Source: Chara braunii
Lineage: Eukaryota; Streptophyta; Charophyceae; Charales; Characeae
Reading direction: 5' to 3'
Length of the DNA: 37,277 nucleotides
Assembly (NCBI GenBank): GCA_003427395.1
Contig: BFEA01000037.1
Span: 3,677,291-3,714,567 of the forward strand
A model generated the notes under the pieces. It did not search any database and was not told the origin of the DNA. It worked only from the letters and a program-made list of their open reading frames with translations. Both the position numbers and the translations under genes were made by a program. Below are positions 1 through 11,045 of the stretch, piece by piece. Every line of letters starts with the position of its first letter. The stretch's first letter is position 1.

Positions 1-342
1 GCCTCCTTTTACTCCTACATTTCTCCCACAATAGTCCCTCTTACTCCGATTTTCTTCCGGAGGGCTATTTTTCACACGGGGTCTTATTTGACTTTATTTT
101 TTTTAGGGAGGCTGATCCCAGATTTTTCGGATTGCTCCCATGCCTCCTACTTCAGTTTTCTTTACTTTTCCTTTTCCTTTTGGCCTTCCCGTTTGTCACC
201 ACTAGTACTTGCACTAGTGGTGCTAATATTCTTGGCCGTNAAGATATCGATCTTGACGGTGCACCTTGCATTTATTATTTTTCCCTCATGCGGTGCCGCC
301 GTTTCTTCTTGGGACTTTCATATGTCCCCGCCACTTGTCCCG

Positions 343-446
343 TCGGTGGTCCCCAACACTTAGTCCGGTCGGTGGTCCTCGACACTTAGTCCCGCCGGTG
401 GTCCCCGACACTTAGTCCCGTCGGCGGTCCCTGACAGATTTCGCCC
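343..446. repeat. 26-bp tandem repeat, four copies
   Basis: The phrase TCGGTGGTCC (with small variants) recurs at 343, 369, 395 and 421, an exact 26-base spacing, followed each time by a CCGACACTTAGTCC-like stretch. The rest of 1-788 is pyrimidine-rich and shows no convincing coding pattern. Confidence 0.9.
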
Positions 447-788
447 CGGACGCCATTATTTTTACTTGCTCATTCCCTTATTGCTGTCGCGCTGCAATTG
501 CTAGTTGAAATGGCCCTTTGGCCTTAGTCTTATTGCATTCCGATGGCTCATTCCGGCCTCCTGCTATGTTATATGTGCCCCTGTTCTTGCGCTCGCTCGC
601 TTGCCGCCTCTTAGTTCTTTCCCCCTGTGGTTCTCGCCCCAGGGCATCACTCCCTTCTGCGGCCTAATCCTTTGTCTTTTCTCTCTCCTGCTTCCTCACT
701 CCAGATTTCTCTGTTGTGCACAATTTGTCCATATTCAATCTCTTGAGTGACGGGAAGTTATTCGGGACCCACCAGTCCCGACACCGGT

Positions 789-1381
789 ATGTGAATGGTA
801 ACCGTGGCCAGCTTGGGCCAGCGGCAACAGCGTTAAGGCAGCCGCTTGACTTCCTTTCCAATCCCAAGGCCTCGTACGCGCGCACATGCCGTCAGGGACC
901 GGATCTTGCTCGGCATGTCATGCTTGTAGCCCCCATAGTGCCGCGCGGAGGCCACTGCTTGCGTCTACGGTTCCTACGCACCGACCCTTGCTGTATGAAG
1001 GGGGAAATTTTTCCCTTTGGCTACCGTCGCACATGCAGCAAAAGTGTGCCGCCACCTAGCAATCTACTTCTGATGGCGCATGCCGTATAAACGCAGGTGC
1101 ACCATGATCAATTCAATAAAAGAAAATTTTGTTTAGCTTTACTCAAAGCCCAAAAAATGTTGTCGGCGGACATGCCGACTCTATAGCATCAAGAGAAAAA
1201 ATCATCACGCGCGCCTCAAAACTGCGCGCCCACACACACTTTGCTCCTAGTCAACCCTCCAGTCAGCGCGAACCAAACACAACCGCAACTTCGCACGGTA
1301 TACTCAAATTTTGAACAACCCTTATCCTCTGTCACTTGCAAAAACCAGGGCGGATACCCTTGTAAGGGTATTCGCGCCGAC
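789..1381 (+). repeat. Repeat A copy 1, LTR-like block
   Basis: This 593-bp block is repeated at 14982-15548 in the same orientation with high identity. The main difference is a ~26-bp segment near 1000-1030 that is missing from the second copy. It has a TATAAA at 1086-1091 and an AATAAA at 1115-1120, the kinds of signal found in LTRs, and a GTCGGC/GCCGAC hairpin near 1161-1178. The second copy is joined directly to element 1 pol, which suggests LTR or leader sequence of a gypsy-type element. No TG...CA ends or target duplications were identified, so the LTR label is inference. Confidence 0.7.
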
Positions 1382-1534
1382 GGCTTACCGGACCTTATTC
1401 AGCGACGTCCCCGTCGCGTCGAATAATCAAAAGCTATCAATTCATCCATAACTCCAAATGCTAACGAGAAAAGAACCAATCCGATTGGCCGACGGACTCC
1501 GTTCGAGTGTTTAACAGACAATACCCAATATGTC

Positions 1535-1602
1535 TCGTTGCTGCCAGGGTTTTAACCTGGATCTCCTGCAAACGCAGGTGTACTATATCAGTACTACAAC
1601 GT
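1535..1602 (-). pseudogene. Degenerate tRNA-like sequence (tRNA relic or SINE head)
   Basis: On the minus strand a 7-nt acceptor strand ACGTTGT can pair with GCAACGA (six of seven positions, one a wobble). A T-arm is formed by CCAGG/CCTGG around the 7-nt loop TTAAAAC. The B-box-like GGTTAAAACC differs from the Pol III consensus mainly at one position. A D-arm-like TACT/AGTA lies between. The anticodon arm CCTGC/GCAGG encloses only four nucleotides, and two extra bases lie between T-arm and acceptor, so it is not a functional tRNA. Similarity to alanine-type tRNA is only an impression. Confidence 0.35.
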
Positions 1603-3330
1603 AAAGTTCATGCTGAGTAGTTGCTGGTAATCCTTTCCCTTTGTCCTAGACATCTGCCGGTTCATCGTTAGATGTCCTGTTTAGTCATCGTCCTGCAGGC
1701 AGGGTCATAACTTAGGACGCGGGCCCTAACCGAGACCTTTTGAAGGCACTATCGCCTTCGTCACATAATGTTCAAAAAAAAATATATGATTTTTATCATA
1801 GATATCTCCTGCAGTCTAGTACAGTAGAGTCAGGTCTCCATCTTGGCCCACCATAATCTGGTTGATCGAGCCAGATCTACGGCCCGTTGCGTTGTTATTT
1901 TAGCGACGGTACCCTCGTTGGTTGTGCAACGATGGACGATTCTCCAAATAAATCCTACTATCAAAACTCACAAAAAAATACGACTCGACTCTTATCCCTT
2001 CGATATCCCGCGGGAATAAGACTCTCTAAGGCGGTCACACCCTTCAAGCCTTACCCCTTGGTGAGACGTGGGCCCGCTGCCAGGTTACGCCGGTCAGCAA
2101 CCAACACTAAGGGTAGCGCCCTAGTGATGCTAGATCAACCCCTAGCTAGGTCTCTCATATATGTCCTAAGATTAGCATCATAGTGACTGGACGGTGTGTC
2201 GCAATAAACTCAGGCCTGCTGCGGGACTACGCAGAGGTCTATTTCACTCAAAGTCTCAGAGATATTTACCAGTTCTCTATAGAACAACATAGAGAGCACT
2301 GCGTCCTCTCCTAAATCCACAAAAATCCACCGCCAGATTCACACGGCCATGACCTCCCACTTTATCAGAGTAAAGCAGACCACACATCTTATAGACATCT
2401 CTCAAATTTTCACCAATTTGCGACCTTCCAAAATCTCACCAAAATAATAATTTCTCTTGGTCTTTCTCGTCAGACTTTATCACCCAAACTGCTTTCCATG
2501 CTATTTCAAATCATTTAACCACATTCCACTTTTGAAGGGGACTTACTTATAAAATCTCACCACCACCTCCCACATGAAGGGTAGTTAACCACAAACACTC
2601 ATTACTGAGGGTCAACTTGTGGGTCCTCGTCTCAACTCAACAAATAACATTCGACATGGACAAGCATTTCAGTCTCAAAAGACTCATGAATCCCTTGGGA
2701 CTTTTCGCACTTTCTCTTCAAACGAACTGTGCTCCTCTTTCTTATACCCGAGCCTATTGTCTGTCCGTAGACAAATTTGCGCGAGTATACCAAAGAGTAG
2801 ACAGTTTACACATTTCTCATTCATAAAAACGTACGAGGTTCATCCTGTACACCTCTTACACAAAAAATAAGCATACATCAGGATAAATCCACACCTGTGA
2901 GAGTGATAGTGATCGCCACACAGAGAGATAGTCTCAAGCCGTTATTATATGTATGGTCAGGATATTCCAAATCAAAGGAACAAAAATAGCCTTAAAGTCC
3001 CGTATGTACTCAGAGTTGACCAACCTCAACTCAAAGGTGCGCAGGGTAATCCCTATGTCACCAATATACTCAACGTTGCGGAAAAATCCCAACTCAAAAA
3101 AAGAATCAGGAATGACCACAATATTACGTAGTATCATACAAAAGTGTCACGGTCTCGATAACCGAAATCGAAAAAATGGTCTTAGTCAGCATACTATCGC
3201 AGAGGTCTCCCTAAAGAAAACTCTCATGCTTGAATCGTATCATGAAATCAGTATTTATTTAAACTCAACGAATTAGAAGTCAACAACACCTTAATCCTTA
3301 CATTTATACGCACCTAGTCTGACCACACCA
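1603..3330. other. Gene-free stretch
   Basis: I see no recognisable gene. A 16-base sequence, CTTACCGGACCTTATT, occurs just after repeat A (1384-1399) and again at 3480-3495. The rest is AT-leaning sequence with short open frames that lack any family resemblance. Confidence 0.5.
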
Positions 3331-3386
3331 CACTCTGAGTTAGGGAATTCAACACTCACACTCTGAGTTAGGGAATTCAACACTCA
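3331..3386. repeat. 28-bp tandem duplication
   Basis: CACTCTGAGTTAGGGAATTC and the following six bases occur at 3331-3356 and identically at 3359-3384, a period of 28 bases. Confidence 0.9.
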
Positions 3387-3620
3387 TACTAAAACCGTTT
3401 CCTAGATACCCCATGCCACTCACATTTGTACAACTATCTGGTAGGGTTATACTTCTGAGTTAGTCTGCCTTGTCAGATCCTTACCGGACCTTATTGCTAA
3501 ATCCTCAATCCCCTTTTACTTCTAATGACGGTCATAAAACTGGGTTCTTTTTACTTGTGAATGCAACTTATCTAATTCTCCAAATCTTTCTTATACAATC
3601 TACACATCCCCCTACCGTAA

Positions 3621-4803
3621 TCAAGGGGTTATGCTTGACACTTTAGCTTCCCTTTCACTGTTGCTTCCACCTATGGTTTCGTTGATGCTCATCGCGACTT
3701 CCAGTGCCTCGCCTGCCTCCTTCACGGCCTCCATTGCTACCACGTCTGTCATTCCCGCGACCTCACCCAATACCTTGCCCTCGGCCTCCCTCGCTTGCTG
3801 CACTGCCCTGTGACGCTTGCTGCGCTGGCAGATGGGGCGGTTCTATAGGCCGAGCTTGGTTCATCAGAGGTCTATGAGGTATCAAGTTCATAAGCGGGTC
3901 GACAGGAGGTCCATAGTGGCTTATAGGGTCCCGACCACCTAGTGTACATGGCATATACATAGGCCAAGGACTGATTGGATTGCATGACGGTCACCACTTA
4001 CATAATGTCGGCCCAATCGGAGGGGGCTCGATCGGTGCAAGGCTACTTCCTTGCCTTTGTGGAGCAACCGTCACATGTTGTGAACACTGCCCCTTTCCTG
4101 TACCTTGACCACCCTTGGCCAGGTTTCTTGCCTGCCGCTGAGCCTTCGTCAACTTAGGAGGCTCATTCTCCTTTTCTTCCTTAACTATCTCCTTACCTCC
4201 TACTCTCTCTTGAACGCCAGACCCCCTTTTCTGGACCTTCATGAGGTGGGAAGGACCTTGGTTGCCATCTACCTTCTCCTTTCCTTTCCCACCAGTTAGC
4301 TCACTTGACGTTCCTTCCGAGATTTTCCGCTTGCCCTTCCTGGCCTCCTCTAGTCGCGCCATCCTCTCTTCTAATATCCCCATTTGTCTCTGTATACTGC
4401 CTAGTTCGCCTTGTAGTTGCGCATTCTCTATTACTTGCACAGGGCTACCACGATGTTGACTCTCCACTCCATCCTTGAAAAACCTTAACCTTAAAGAACT
4501 CTCAAACTCGCCCAAGGTTCGCGACTTCAACATGAGGGTATATATCTCCTCACTTAACTCCTTACCGACGAATAATGGCAACATGTTGCACATTGCTTTC
4601 TCGTCCCACATCTTCACGAGGCTAAGGTTATGGTAGTCGTACAGGAATTAGGACAAATTTCTTCCTCGAAACAGCAGGGCCTGGAGATCTGGAGCCATCG
4701 AGTCGTGCACCGACTCATGCAGCAGCACCTTCGTGAGACATGAGCTCCTCCAGAGCAGGACCTTGGCCAACCCACTCTCTTCAGCCACGATGTTACAATT
4801 GGT
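3621..4803 (-). pseudogene. Decayed ORF with coiled coil and basic/proline-rich tail, unrecognised family
   Basis: One minus-strand frame reads coherently from about 4803 to 3763, broken by TAA at 4650-4648 and TGA at 3993-3991. It then continues in another frame to 3621, implying a shift near 3800. The protein has a helical N-terminal part, a coiled-coil-like stretch (around GILEERMARLEEARKGKRK), a Lys/Glu-rich charged region and a Pro-rich tail. A plausible 91-nt intron (GTGAGT donor at 4894, CAG acceptor ending at 4804) would join it to a short upstream piece. It is in the same frame as the segment at 5107-5964. The mix of helical domain, coiled coil and basic tail recalls retroelement Gag proteins, but no motif proves this. 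Confidence 0.5.
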
Positions 4804-5106
4804 CTGGCATATATGACAAGTAACGGAACATCAGGTTGTAGCCTAAGATGCTTAAAACAAATAGGGGCAAATAACAACTTCAATACTTACTCACACTAGC
4901 TTCTTCATTGCTTGTTTGTCAAGGCTTTAAAATCCATTTACCCTTGTTCTAATCATAAGGGTACAATGAGGAATATATAACCTACGCAGATATAGAGTCC
5001 TTAAAACAAACAATACATTAATAGCAGAAGTTGTTACAACTGCCACTAGTCACTGTGCTCGTACTCGATGGTAAGATAGTCATAGATGAGTCTCTAAGGA
5101 TTTCGG

Positions 5107-5964
5107 TCAAATGATGAACGCGCTTACTAAGTATGGAGACATCCTCTATTCACATGTTGCTGCTCGAAGCTCACCCCAATCTTCAACCTTTTCATCCGGC
5201 TTATGGGAGCAGGCATAGGCGTCTACAATATTGGCCATATTTCGAAGTCTTTGACTAGGGGGTAGAAACCTTAAATCTACGTATAGGTCGTATATCATCT
5301 CTCACGTGTAGCACCTATACCCCCATTCTCGCGCCCTGAAAGCGGCTTCTGCTACTGCTTTTATCCTTGCTCGTCCCCCGAAAAACTATTCCACGAGGAA
5401 GTCGGGCAGGACGGCGCGTAACGGCGCTGAAGGAAGCACAAACTCACTGGCCCACTTGACCTCTATATAGGTCGAAACCTGCTCTTCTCCTTCATGAAAC
5501 CTTTCTCTTGCCCATTTCGCCACAGCTGCCTCAATCATCCTTTAAGGTCTTGCGAGCAGGCTCCCATGCCCAAGTGTCAGCTCAATCCCATGCTTTACCC
5601 AAAATGATGATGATGTGTACAGGGTCGCCCTCACAATCGCACCGTCTTGATCATCATCAAAGCCAGATTCAATCTAGACAAATATATCAATACCTAGTAT
5701 TATGTTCCACTAGGAAGAGATATACTCTCTCTCCTTGACTCGCCTAGGCAAAGACATCTGAAGTCCATCCTCTCTTTCAATTGGTCGGGTCATATTGGGA
5801 TTCTCCTCAGCATATGGCATCTCAATTTGCCTTTGTTTGGTCCGGATTCTGCCCATTTTACAAACAACGTTCAGCATACGCCTTTCGTTATCATGTTGAA
5901 ATCCTCCATTTACAATCTCACTCTTGAAGTTTAAACTTACAAAGTATCTTTTACTAAACTTCAT
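5107..5964 (-). pseudogene. Frame-preserved pseudogene with seven in-frame stops, unrecognised family
   Basis: A single minus-strand frame from 5964 to 5107 gives a protein-like sequence of ordinary composition (for example MIEAAVAKWARERFHEGEE, then EVKWASEFVLPSAPLRAVLP). It is interrupted only by stops at 5712-5710 TAG, 5676-5674 TAG, 5544-5542 TAA, 5388-5386 TAG, 5304-5302 TGA, 5148-5146 TAG and 5109-5107 TGA. I see no indel over 858 nt. This fits a gene that decayed by point changes such as CAG to TAG or CGA to TGA. It shares frame and strand with 3621-4803, so the two may be parts of one former gene or element ORF. I do not recognise the family. Confidence 0.5.
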
Positions 5965-7987
5965 TCATTCCAACGTTTATAACCACCCAACCTACTTGAA
6001 AATAATAGCAATAACACCTTGCAGTAGTAATACCCTTACAAATATCTAAATTCGTAACAATTATTACCAATAGAAATAATATAGTATTTTATTGAGTAAA
6101 TAAGCACCACTTCTAACTTTAATGACCAACCAAAGTTATATATATGTAACACAAGGAAAAAGGGGCTATAGTTATAACAAATAAAACCATGCTTAGGTCA
6201 AAAATGCAATTTGTCAATAATAAGCGTCCTCAGATACATTAACAATGAGAGCATTAAACTTTGCTCCATGGCTTTGACAGAAGTATATTGTGTCGAGGGG
6301 CAGTGTAACCCTTTCTCAAAGGGATAACATCTTATTTCCCGAACCCCACTCAGGGATCAAGCCTCACTGCATCTCCCTCCGATTCCAGAACTTGCCGCTT
6401 GCAAACCCTTGCCAATAAGGTAGCCAACCTCACCATACATACTCCAGGATACGTTGTCCCTTCGCAGGCAGATGAACCCACTTGACACAAAAGATAGTTG
6501 GGGATTCACCCCCTACCTCTCTGTGGCAGCAGTAGCTGCCTCCTTCAAAGGCCACGATCTAGCAAGGTTCAAACATTTTCCTCCTATTAAGTAGTAGTGT
6601 AGTCATTTTATCACAAAGATTAGATGACAACACCCCACTATGGACCAGGAACATAGTTCCGACGTGGGTCTCACTACCACCTTCAAGACTAGATCATGAC
6701 TTCTTTAAAGCCATCTTTCAGGGAACAATAACATAGGGTTGCAACTTTCTTGGGGTAGACTTCACACATTGACCATTTTCTCACAAAATTCACTTTCCCA
6801 AAGAACTGGTCACTCCATTCACCTTCGAATCCGCATCGAACGTGGATTCTGTGTAACGCCTCTACCCCCTTTTAAACGACCAACCCATGCATATAGATTC
6901 AAAACCAAAATAGATATGAATGAATAATTTAGATAAATACAGATCCAAAGGGTTATACATAGGTAGAATGAAATTAGACAGATGACACATACAGCTAGTC
7001 ATAGATGAATAAGGCTCAGATAATTAACATCAAGTACATAGTCTTATATGAGTCGACTTTTAAATATGTTTATTTGAAAGGAAAATTTCGATGCAGATGG
7101 ATGAAATTCATAGATAGACTGAAAAGCATAATCTCAAAATGATAAACTCGAATGCTTAACTAGATAGAATGTTTTATGACTTTTCTTCACGAGAGTCCTT
7201 AGGTGAGAAGAAGATACCTCCTCTTTACCCAAGTCATTTCCTATCGCTAGCTCACTGTGATACTGTCATGATAACTTTAGGCAGCTCACCGACTATGTTA
7301 AAGTACCAAAGATCCTTTCTTGAGTAAACGAATATGCAGAGTCGCATCAAATGCGAACGACTCATCACCTACTTACTTAACGCCATTAACATTTTTGTCG
7401 TTTTGTCTGGATCATCAGCCTGCACTTAACCTAGGTTCGTTCTCTTAAGGACCCCGGTAGGCAGCCGAGATCCCCGGCAACGGCACCACCTGTCGAGCGC
7501 ATTGGTCCCGCACGGGGACCCTCCCAGCCGCGTCACGCAGGATTTGGCAGGACTTGTTGCGGAGAGCGTTTTGCCGCTCCGGCCGAGTGCGCCGGCTGTA
7601 CCTCTCGCGAGCCCCTACGACAGGACAGGGTCACGCGAGGCACCGCTTACCTCCACCTGCGGGAGTTGTCACCATCCCTTAGGTGGGCGTATCCCCGCCG
7701 AGCTACTGAGCCACATGCGAAGGTTTTTCGTATGCAATTGCAGAGGTGGCCCAACCGAGAGCGTTTCTCGTTAGCTGTAGCATAGGGGGTACGCGCAGTT
7801 GAACGCCCAAAAATCGAACCCGCACGCGAATCGACGCACTTGGGGGCTGAGGTCCCAAGCGCGACTCGGCGCCGGTCGACTAGGACGCATCACACACACC
7901 ACGCGTTACACCACAACAATCACATCCATAAACACACGACACAACAACACTACAACACAACAACACTCCTAGTCCCTTCGGTACCCA
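5965..7987. other. Gene-free stretch
   Basis: AT-rich sequence to about 7400, then a GC-richer part to 7900. Short open frames show no recognisable domain, and I see no tRNA, rRNA or clear repeat structure. Confidence 0.5.
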
Positions 7988-8800
7988 ACCCATAACTTTC
8001 CGATGCAAAAATCGGATAGGTGTCGTGCGCGAGGCTTAGTATAAAACCGCGCGGACGTAGGGTTAACTCATATCGATCCACAATGCAAGCGGTCGCAACG
8101 ATGGCGTGCTATGTAGTACCCATACTCACGCGATCCTCGATAATCTCGAGGGTCGCGTTCGACACTCAAGTGTCGGCTGACACACGCCTTGAGGGTTAAT
8201 CTCTCGACGCTGGACAACAGCCATGCGCGGTTGAAAACCACACCCTCTTCTGCACCCTGTGCAGAGGGGTTGAGTAAACAGCTTCAGGGCTGTTGTGGTA
8301 GCCAAAATCAAGGGGTTAGACTTTGACGGCTGCCACGGACTACAACGTCCAACTATGAAAACTCGAAAAAAGGAAACCAACCGCCGATAGCGAGGGGCTC
8401 CGCTCGACCCATAACTTTCCAAGCGCTGAAATCGATAGGCGCGACGCCCGGGTTTTAGTACAAAGTTACGCGGGGGCCGAACTTACGCCTACCGATCTAC
8501 CATGCAGTCCTACGCAAGTAGTCGCGATGATGGTGCATTATGTGGTGCCCGTACCCGGATGGCCTCATCTGAGCCATAGGGTTACTTTCGACGCTCAGGC
8601 GTCGGCTGAAGTGCGCGCAAAGGGGGGTAACCCTTTAGCGAGCGCAAAACCGGCTTGAGGGCCTTACCATCTTCAGCACCCTGAGGTGTCCCAAAGGGCG
8701 CAGGGTAAGGCGGTCCCTAGGGCGGGAAGGAATTCGGAGCGGTGGTGAGTTGTCTGGCGAATCACCAGCAGCACGCTAACCCTTCCGCCCGGAACTCTAT
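7988..8800. repeat. 419-bp degenerate tandem duplication (repeat B)
   Basis: ACCCATAACTTTCC starts at 7988 and again at 8407, 419 bases apart. Downstream landmarks follow in the same order in both copies: an ATCGATAGG-like block, a GTACAAAG/GTATAAAA block, a CCGATC(T/C)A(C)CATGCA block, a GACGCTCAGGCGTCGGCTGA-like block, and a small hairpin. In copy 1 the hairpin is TCTGCAC/GTGCAGA (8249-8265); in copy 2 it is CACC/GGTG at the matching place. Overall identity is moderate. No coding function is apparent. Confidence 0.75.
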
Positions 8801-9748
8801 CGTTCCACCAAAATAATTCTCAACAAGGAAAGGAAGCAAATACATTTAACACTTATCAGAAAAAATACCTTCAGTGTTAAGCCTGGGACCTGGGTCACCC
8901 TGGGCGAGGACCATCGTATTCCAGGCTCAGGGCTAACGTCCGACCAAGAATTCTTCAAGACGCATATATATAAATAGAGGGGTCACCCCCTTCCTTCTAT
9001 TCATCCCAACCCTTGATTAGGTCTCTAGTAAGCAGGTCCTTCAAGCCACGTTAATACCCCATATAGGTATACATACATATGTACATATATACAGGGAAAT
9101 AGATATGTGACGATCACGTCTTACAATCACAATGGGACTCCTCATAGCCATACATCTATGTGTGATCGCAGGCAGTCCAATCCAATAGTTCGAGTCACAG
9201 AACATACCTGCACTCACATCAAAGAGTCAAGCAAAAACCCACATACTACACGGAGTCAACTCCAACCAATCTTTATTTTCATACCCCTCACTTTAGCCAT
9301 GCAAGCCCCAACCTCCAGCCAACCAACCATAATTAAATACTTAGTACCTTTGTTAAATGACCATTCAATAAAAGTCCGGGTGAAATCTTAACAAAACAAT
9401 AAAATCACCAGGGCTAAAGCCTTCTTAGGTTGAGTATTGAGAGTGAATTGGAGTTGAGTCGTAAACCGACGAATCGACAACCGACCTGTTATCAGTGATA
9501 ACAGAAGAGTAATCCTTTTGAAGGAACAGGCTGAACAGGTCAAGCCTTCAAGCGAAAACACGAAAACCTGCATCACAGTACAGGCCAAAGAAGAGTACTA
9601 CTTATGTTTATGTCAAGGGGAGAACATTCCCCTAGTCGTAACCTAACTCCTCTACTAGTACCAAGCCACTGAATATCTCTCCTAACAAGGATAAATCTGC
9701 TAAGTAGCTCATAGCTGAAAAAAATATTATAACTCCTCAAATTCTACG
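8801..9748. other. Gene-free stretch with a short palindrome
   Basis: No gene recognised. CTGTTATC-AGT-GATAACAG at 9486-9504 is an 8-bp perfect inverted repeat with a 3-nt loop. Confidence 0.5.
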
Positions 9749-9890
9749 AAATTTCAGCAGCGCTTCCCGTAGGAAAAGTGCCTTTTCAGAATTTCTACAA
9801 GCTCAAAAAATTTCGGCAGCGCTTCCCGTAGGAAAAGTGCCTTTTCAAATTTGTAGAAATTTCGGCAGCGCTTCCCGTAGGAACAGGAGG
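9749..9890. repeat. Three tandem copies of a short hairpin repeat
   Basis: GCAGCGCTTCCCGTAGGAA begins at 9757, 9816 and 9865, preceded each time by AAATTTC(A/G). The first two copies are followed by AAGTGCCTTTTCA. TTCC-CGTA-GGAA forms the inner stem, and GGCA/TGCC can close an outer stem in the second copy. Spacings are 59 and 49 bases. The block lies just upstream of the AACTTA hairpin array. Confidence 0.85.
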
Positions 9891-10264
9891 CTGTCAAGAT
9901 TTATACAAAGCTGAAAGACAAAAAGACAAAGCAAGCTATACTTGGGACTATCTTCTGACGCCTGTTTGCTGATTCAGAATCAATGACAGCCCGCACAACC
10001 TCCAGTTGAGATGGTGAGCTAGCCCTGATCCTAGCTCCTAGCAGGGTCAGTCCTATCTTTATCCCAAGTTCTCCCTCCCATCATCCATCTTATCTACCTA
10101 CGGCTCCAGCACTTGGCGAGTGTCTAAGCAGCTAACCTATCAAAAGACACCCCAAAGTGAAAGCCCAAAAGCATGCATAAACAGACATCTTTCACAATCC
10201 CACCTAAGTTTAGCCCAAGTAGTTCGTTAGACCACTCAGTTCTTTTCCCTTAGTAGACCCCCTT
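9891..10264. other. Gene-free spacer between two hairpin repeat blocks
   Basis: No coding pattern and no further copy of either neighbouring repeat. CCTAAGTTTAG at 10203-10213 resembles the array core in reverse orientation but has no flanking arms. Confidence 0.4.
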
Positions 10265-11045
10265 GCCTATGGCATATGATCAGGCAACGCCCTAACTTAA
10301 GGGTATGCCCAACCTGCCTAAGTAAACAAGTAAAAGTACGCACAACTGGACTGCCCTAACTTAAGGGTATGTCCAACACAACATCGACTCTAGTTATAAA
10401 ACATATGACCAGACCGCCCTAACTTAAGGGTGCGTCTGGCTTCTACTTAACTGACGACATGAAGCATAAGACTAGACTGCCCTAACTTAAGGGTATGTCT
10501 AGTCAACTTTAAACAAGGTTACGTAGGGCATAGGATCAGGCTGCCCCAACTTAGGGGTGTGCCTAAACCTTCATTATGTTCTTCATGGCTTTTCTCTTCT
10601 TCTTGTTCTACCTGACTTACTGACTGGCTTTCCCAACTTAGGGTGCCCGATCTGCCAGATGATATACGTTCGTATCATATATATCAAAATTATATACTTT
10701 TGGTTGACTTGTCTGTTCATGGCTTATGACTGAGCTGCCCTAACTTAAGGGTATGCTCAGCCTCATGCCTGTATCCCCCTCAGAAGAAAACACACACAGA
10801 GTTGGGTCTACGCAACTTAGAATATCCCCAACTCTGTTTTTCAGCAACCCACAAAAAGAAACATCAGGATTCTAAGTCCTCCCAACTTAGGGTGCTCATC
10901 CTCCTGTTCAGAAACCCCAGAAAAAACAGCGACTGCTCCGTCCAACTTAGGATAGGCCCAGCCCTCAAGATCATACAGTCAGCCCAGCAAACATAAATAA
11001 AACATAGCATTGAGCCCACATCAACTTAGAGGAGCTCAGCCTTGG
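10265..11045 (+). repeat. AACTTA hairpin array: eleven covarying stem-loops
   Basis: AACTTA loops lie at 10294, 10358, 10421, 10484, 10548, 10635, 10742, 10814, 10884, 10944 and 11023, with spacings of 64, 63, 63, 64, 87, 107, 72, 70, 60 and 79. Closing pairs vary but match: CCCT/AGGG in four early copies and the seventh, CCCC/GGGG in the fifth, CCC/GGG in the sixth and ninth, TCC/GGA in the tenth, TC/GA in the eleventh. Outer arms also vary in concert: TGGAC/GTCCA (10347/10371), CCAGAC/GTCTGG (10409/10434), GACTAGAC/GTCTAGTC (10470/10497), CTGAGC/GCTCAG (10730/10755), CAGAGTTGGG/CCCAACTCTG (10797/10827), AGGAT/ATCCT (10866/10898), TGAGC/GCTCA (11011/11034). Early copies share a CATANGA-like lead-in, so the units are homologous. 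Structure is directly visible; function is unknown. Confidence 0.9.

Noticed and set aside
4133-4163. Possible twelfth AACTTA hairpin (GAGCC...AACTTA...GGCTC)
   Set aside because: Arms of only five bases, outside the array, and inside a coherent minus-strand coding relic; likely coincidence.
10265-11045. CRISPR array
   Set aside because: Spacing is roughly regular, but the repeats are variable hairpins in eukaryotic retroelement-rich DNA, with no constant repeat-spacer pattern and no cas genes.
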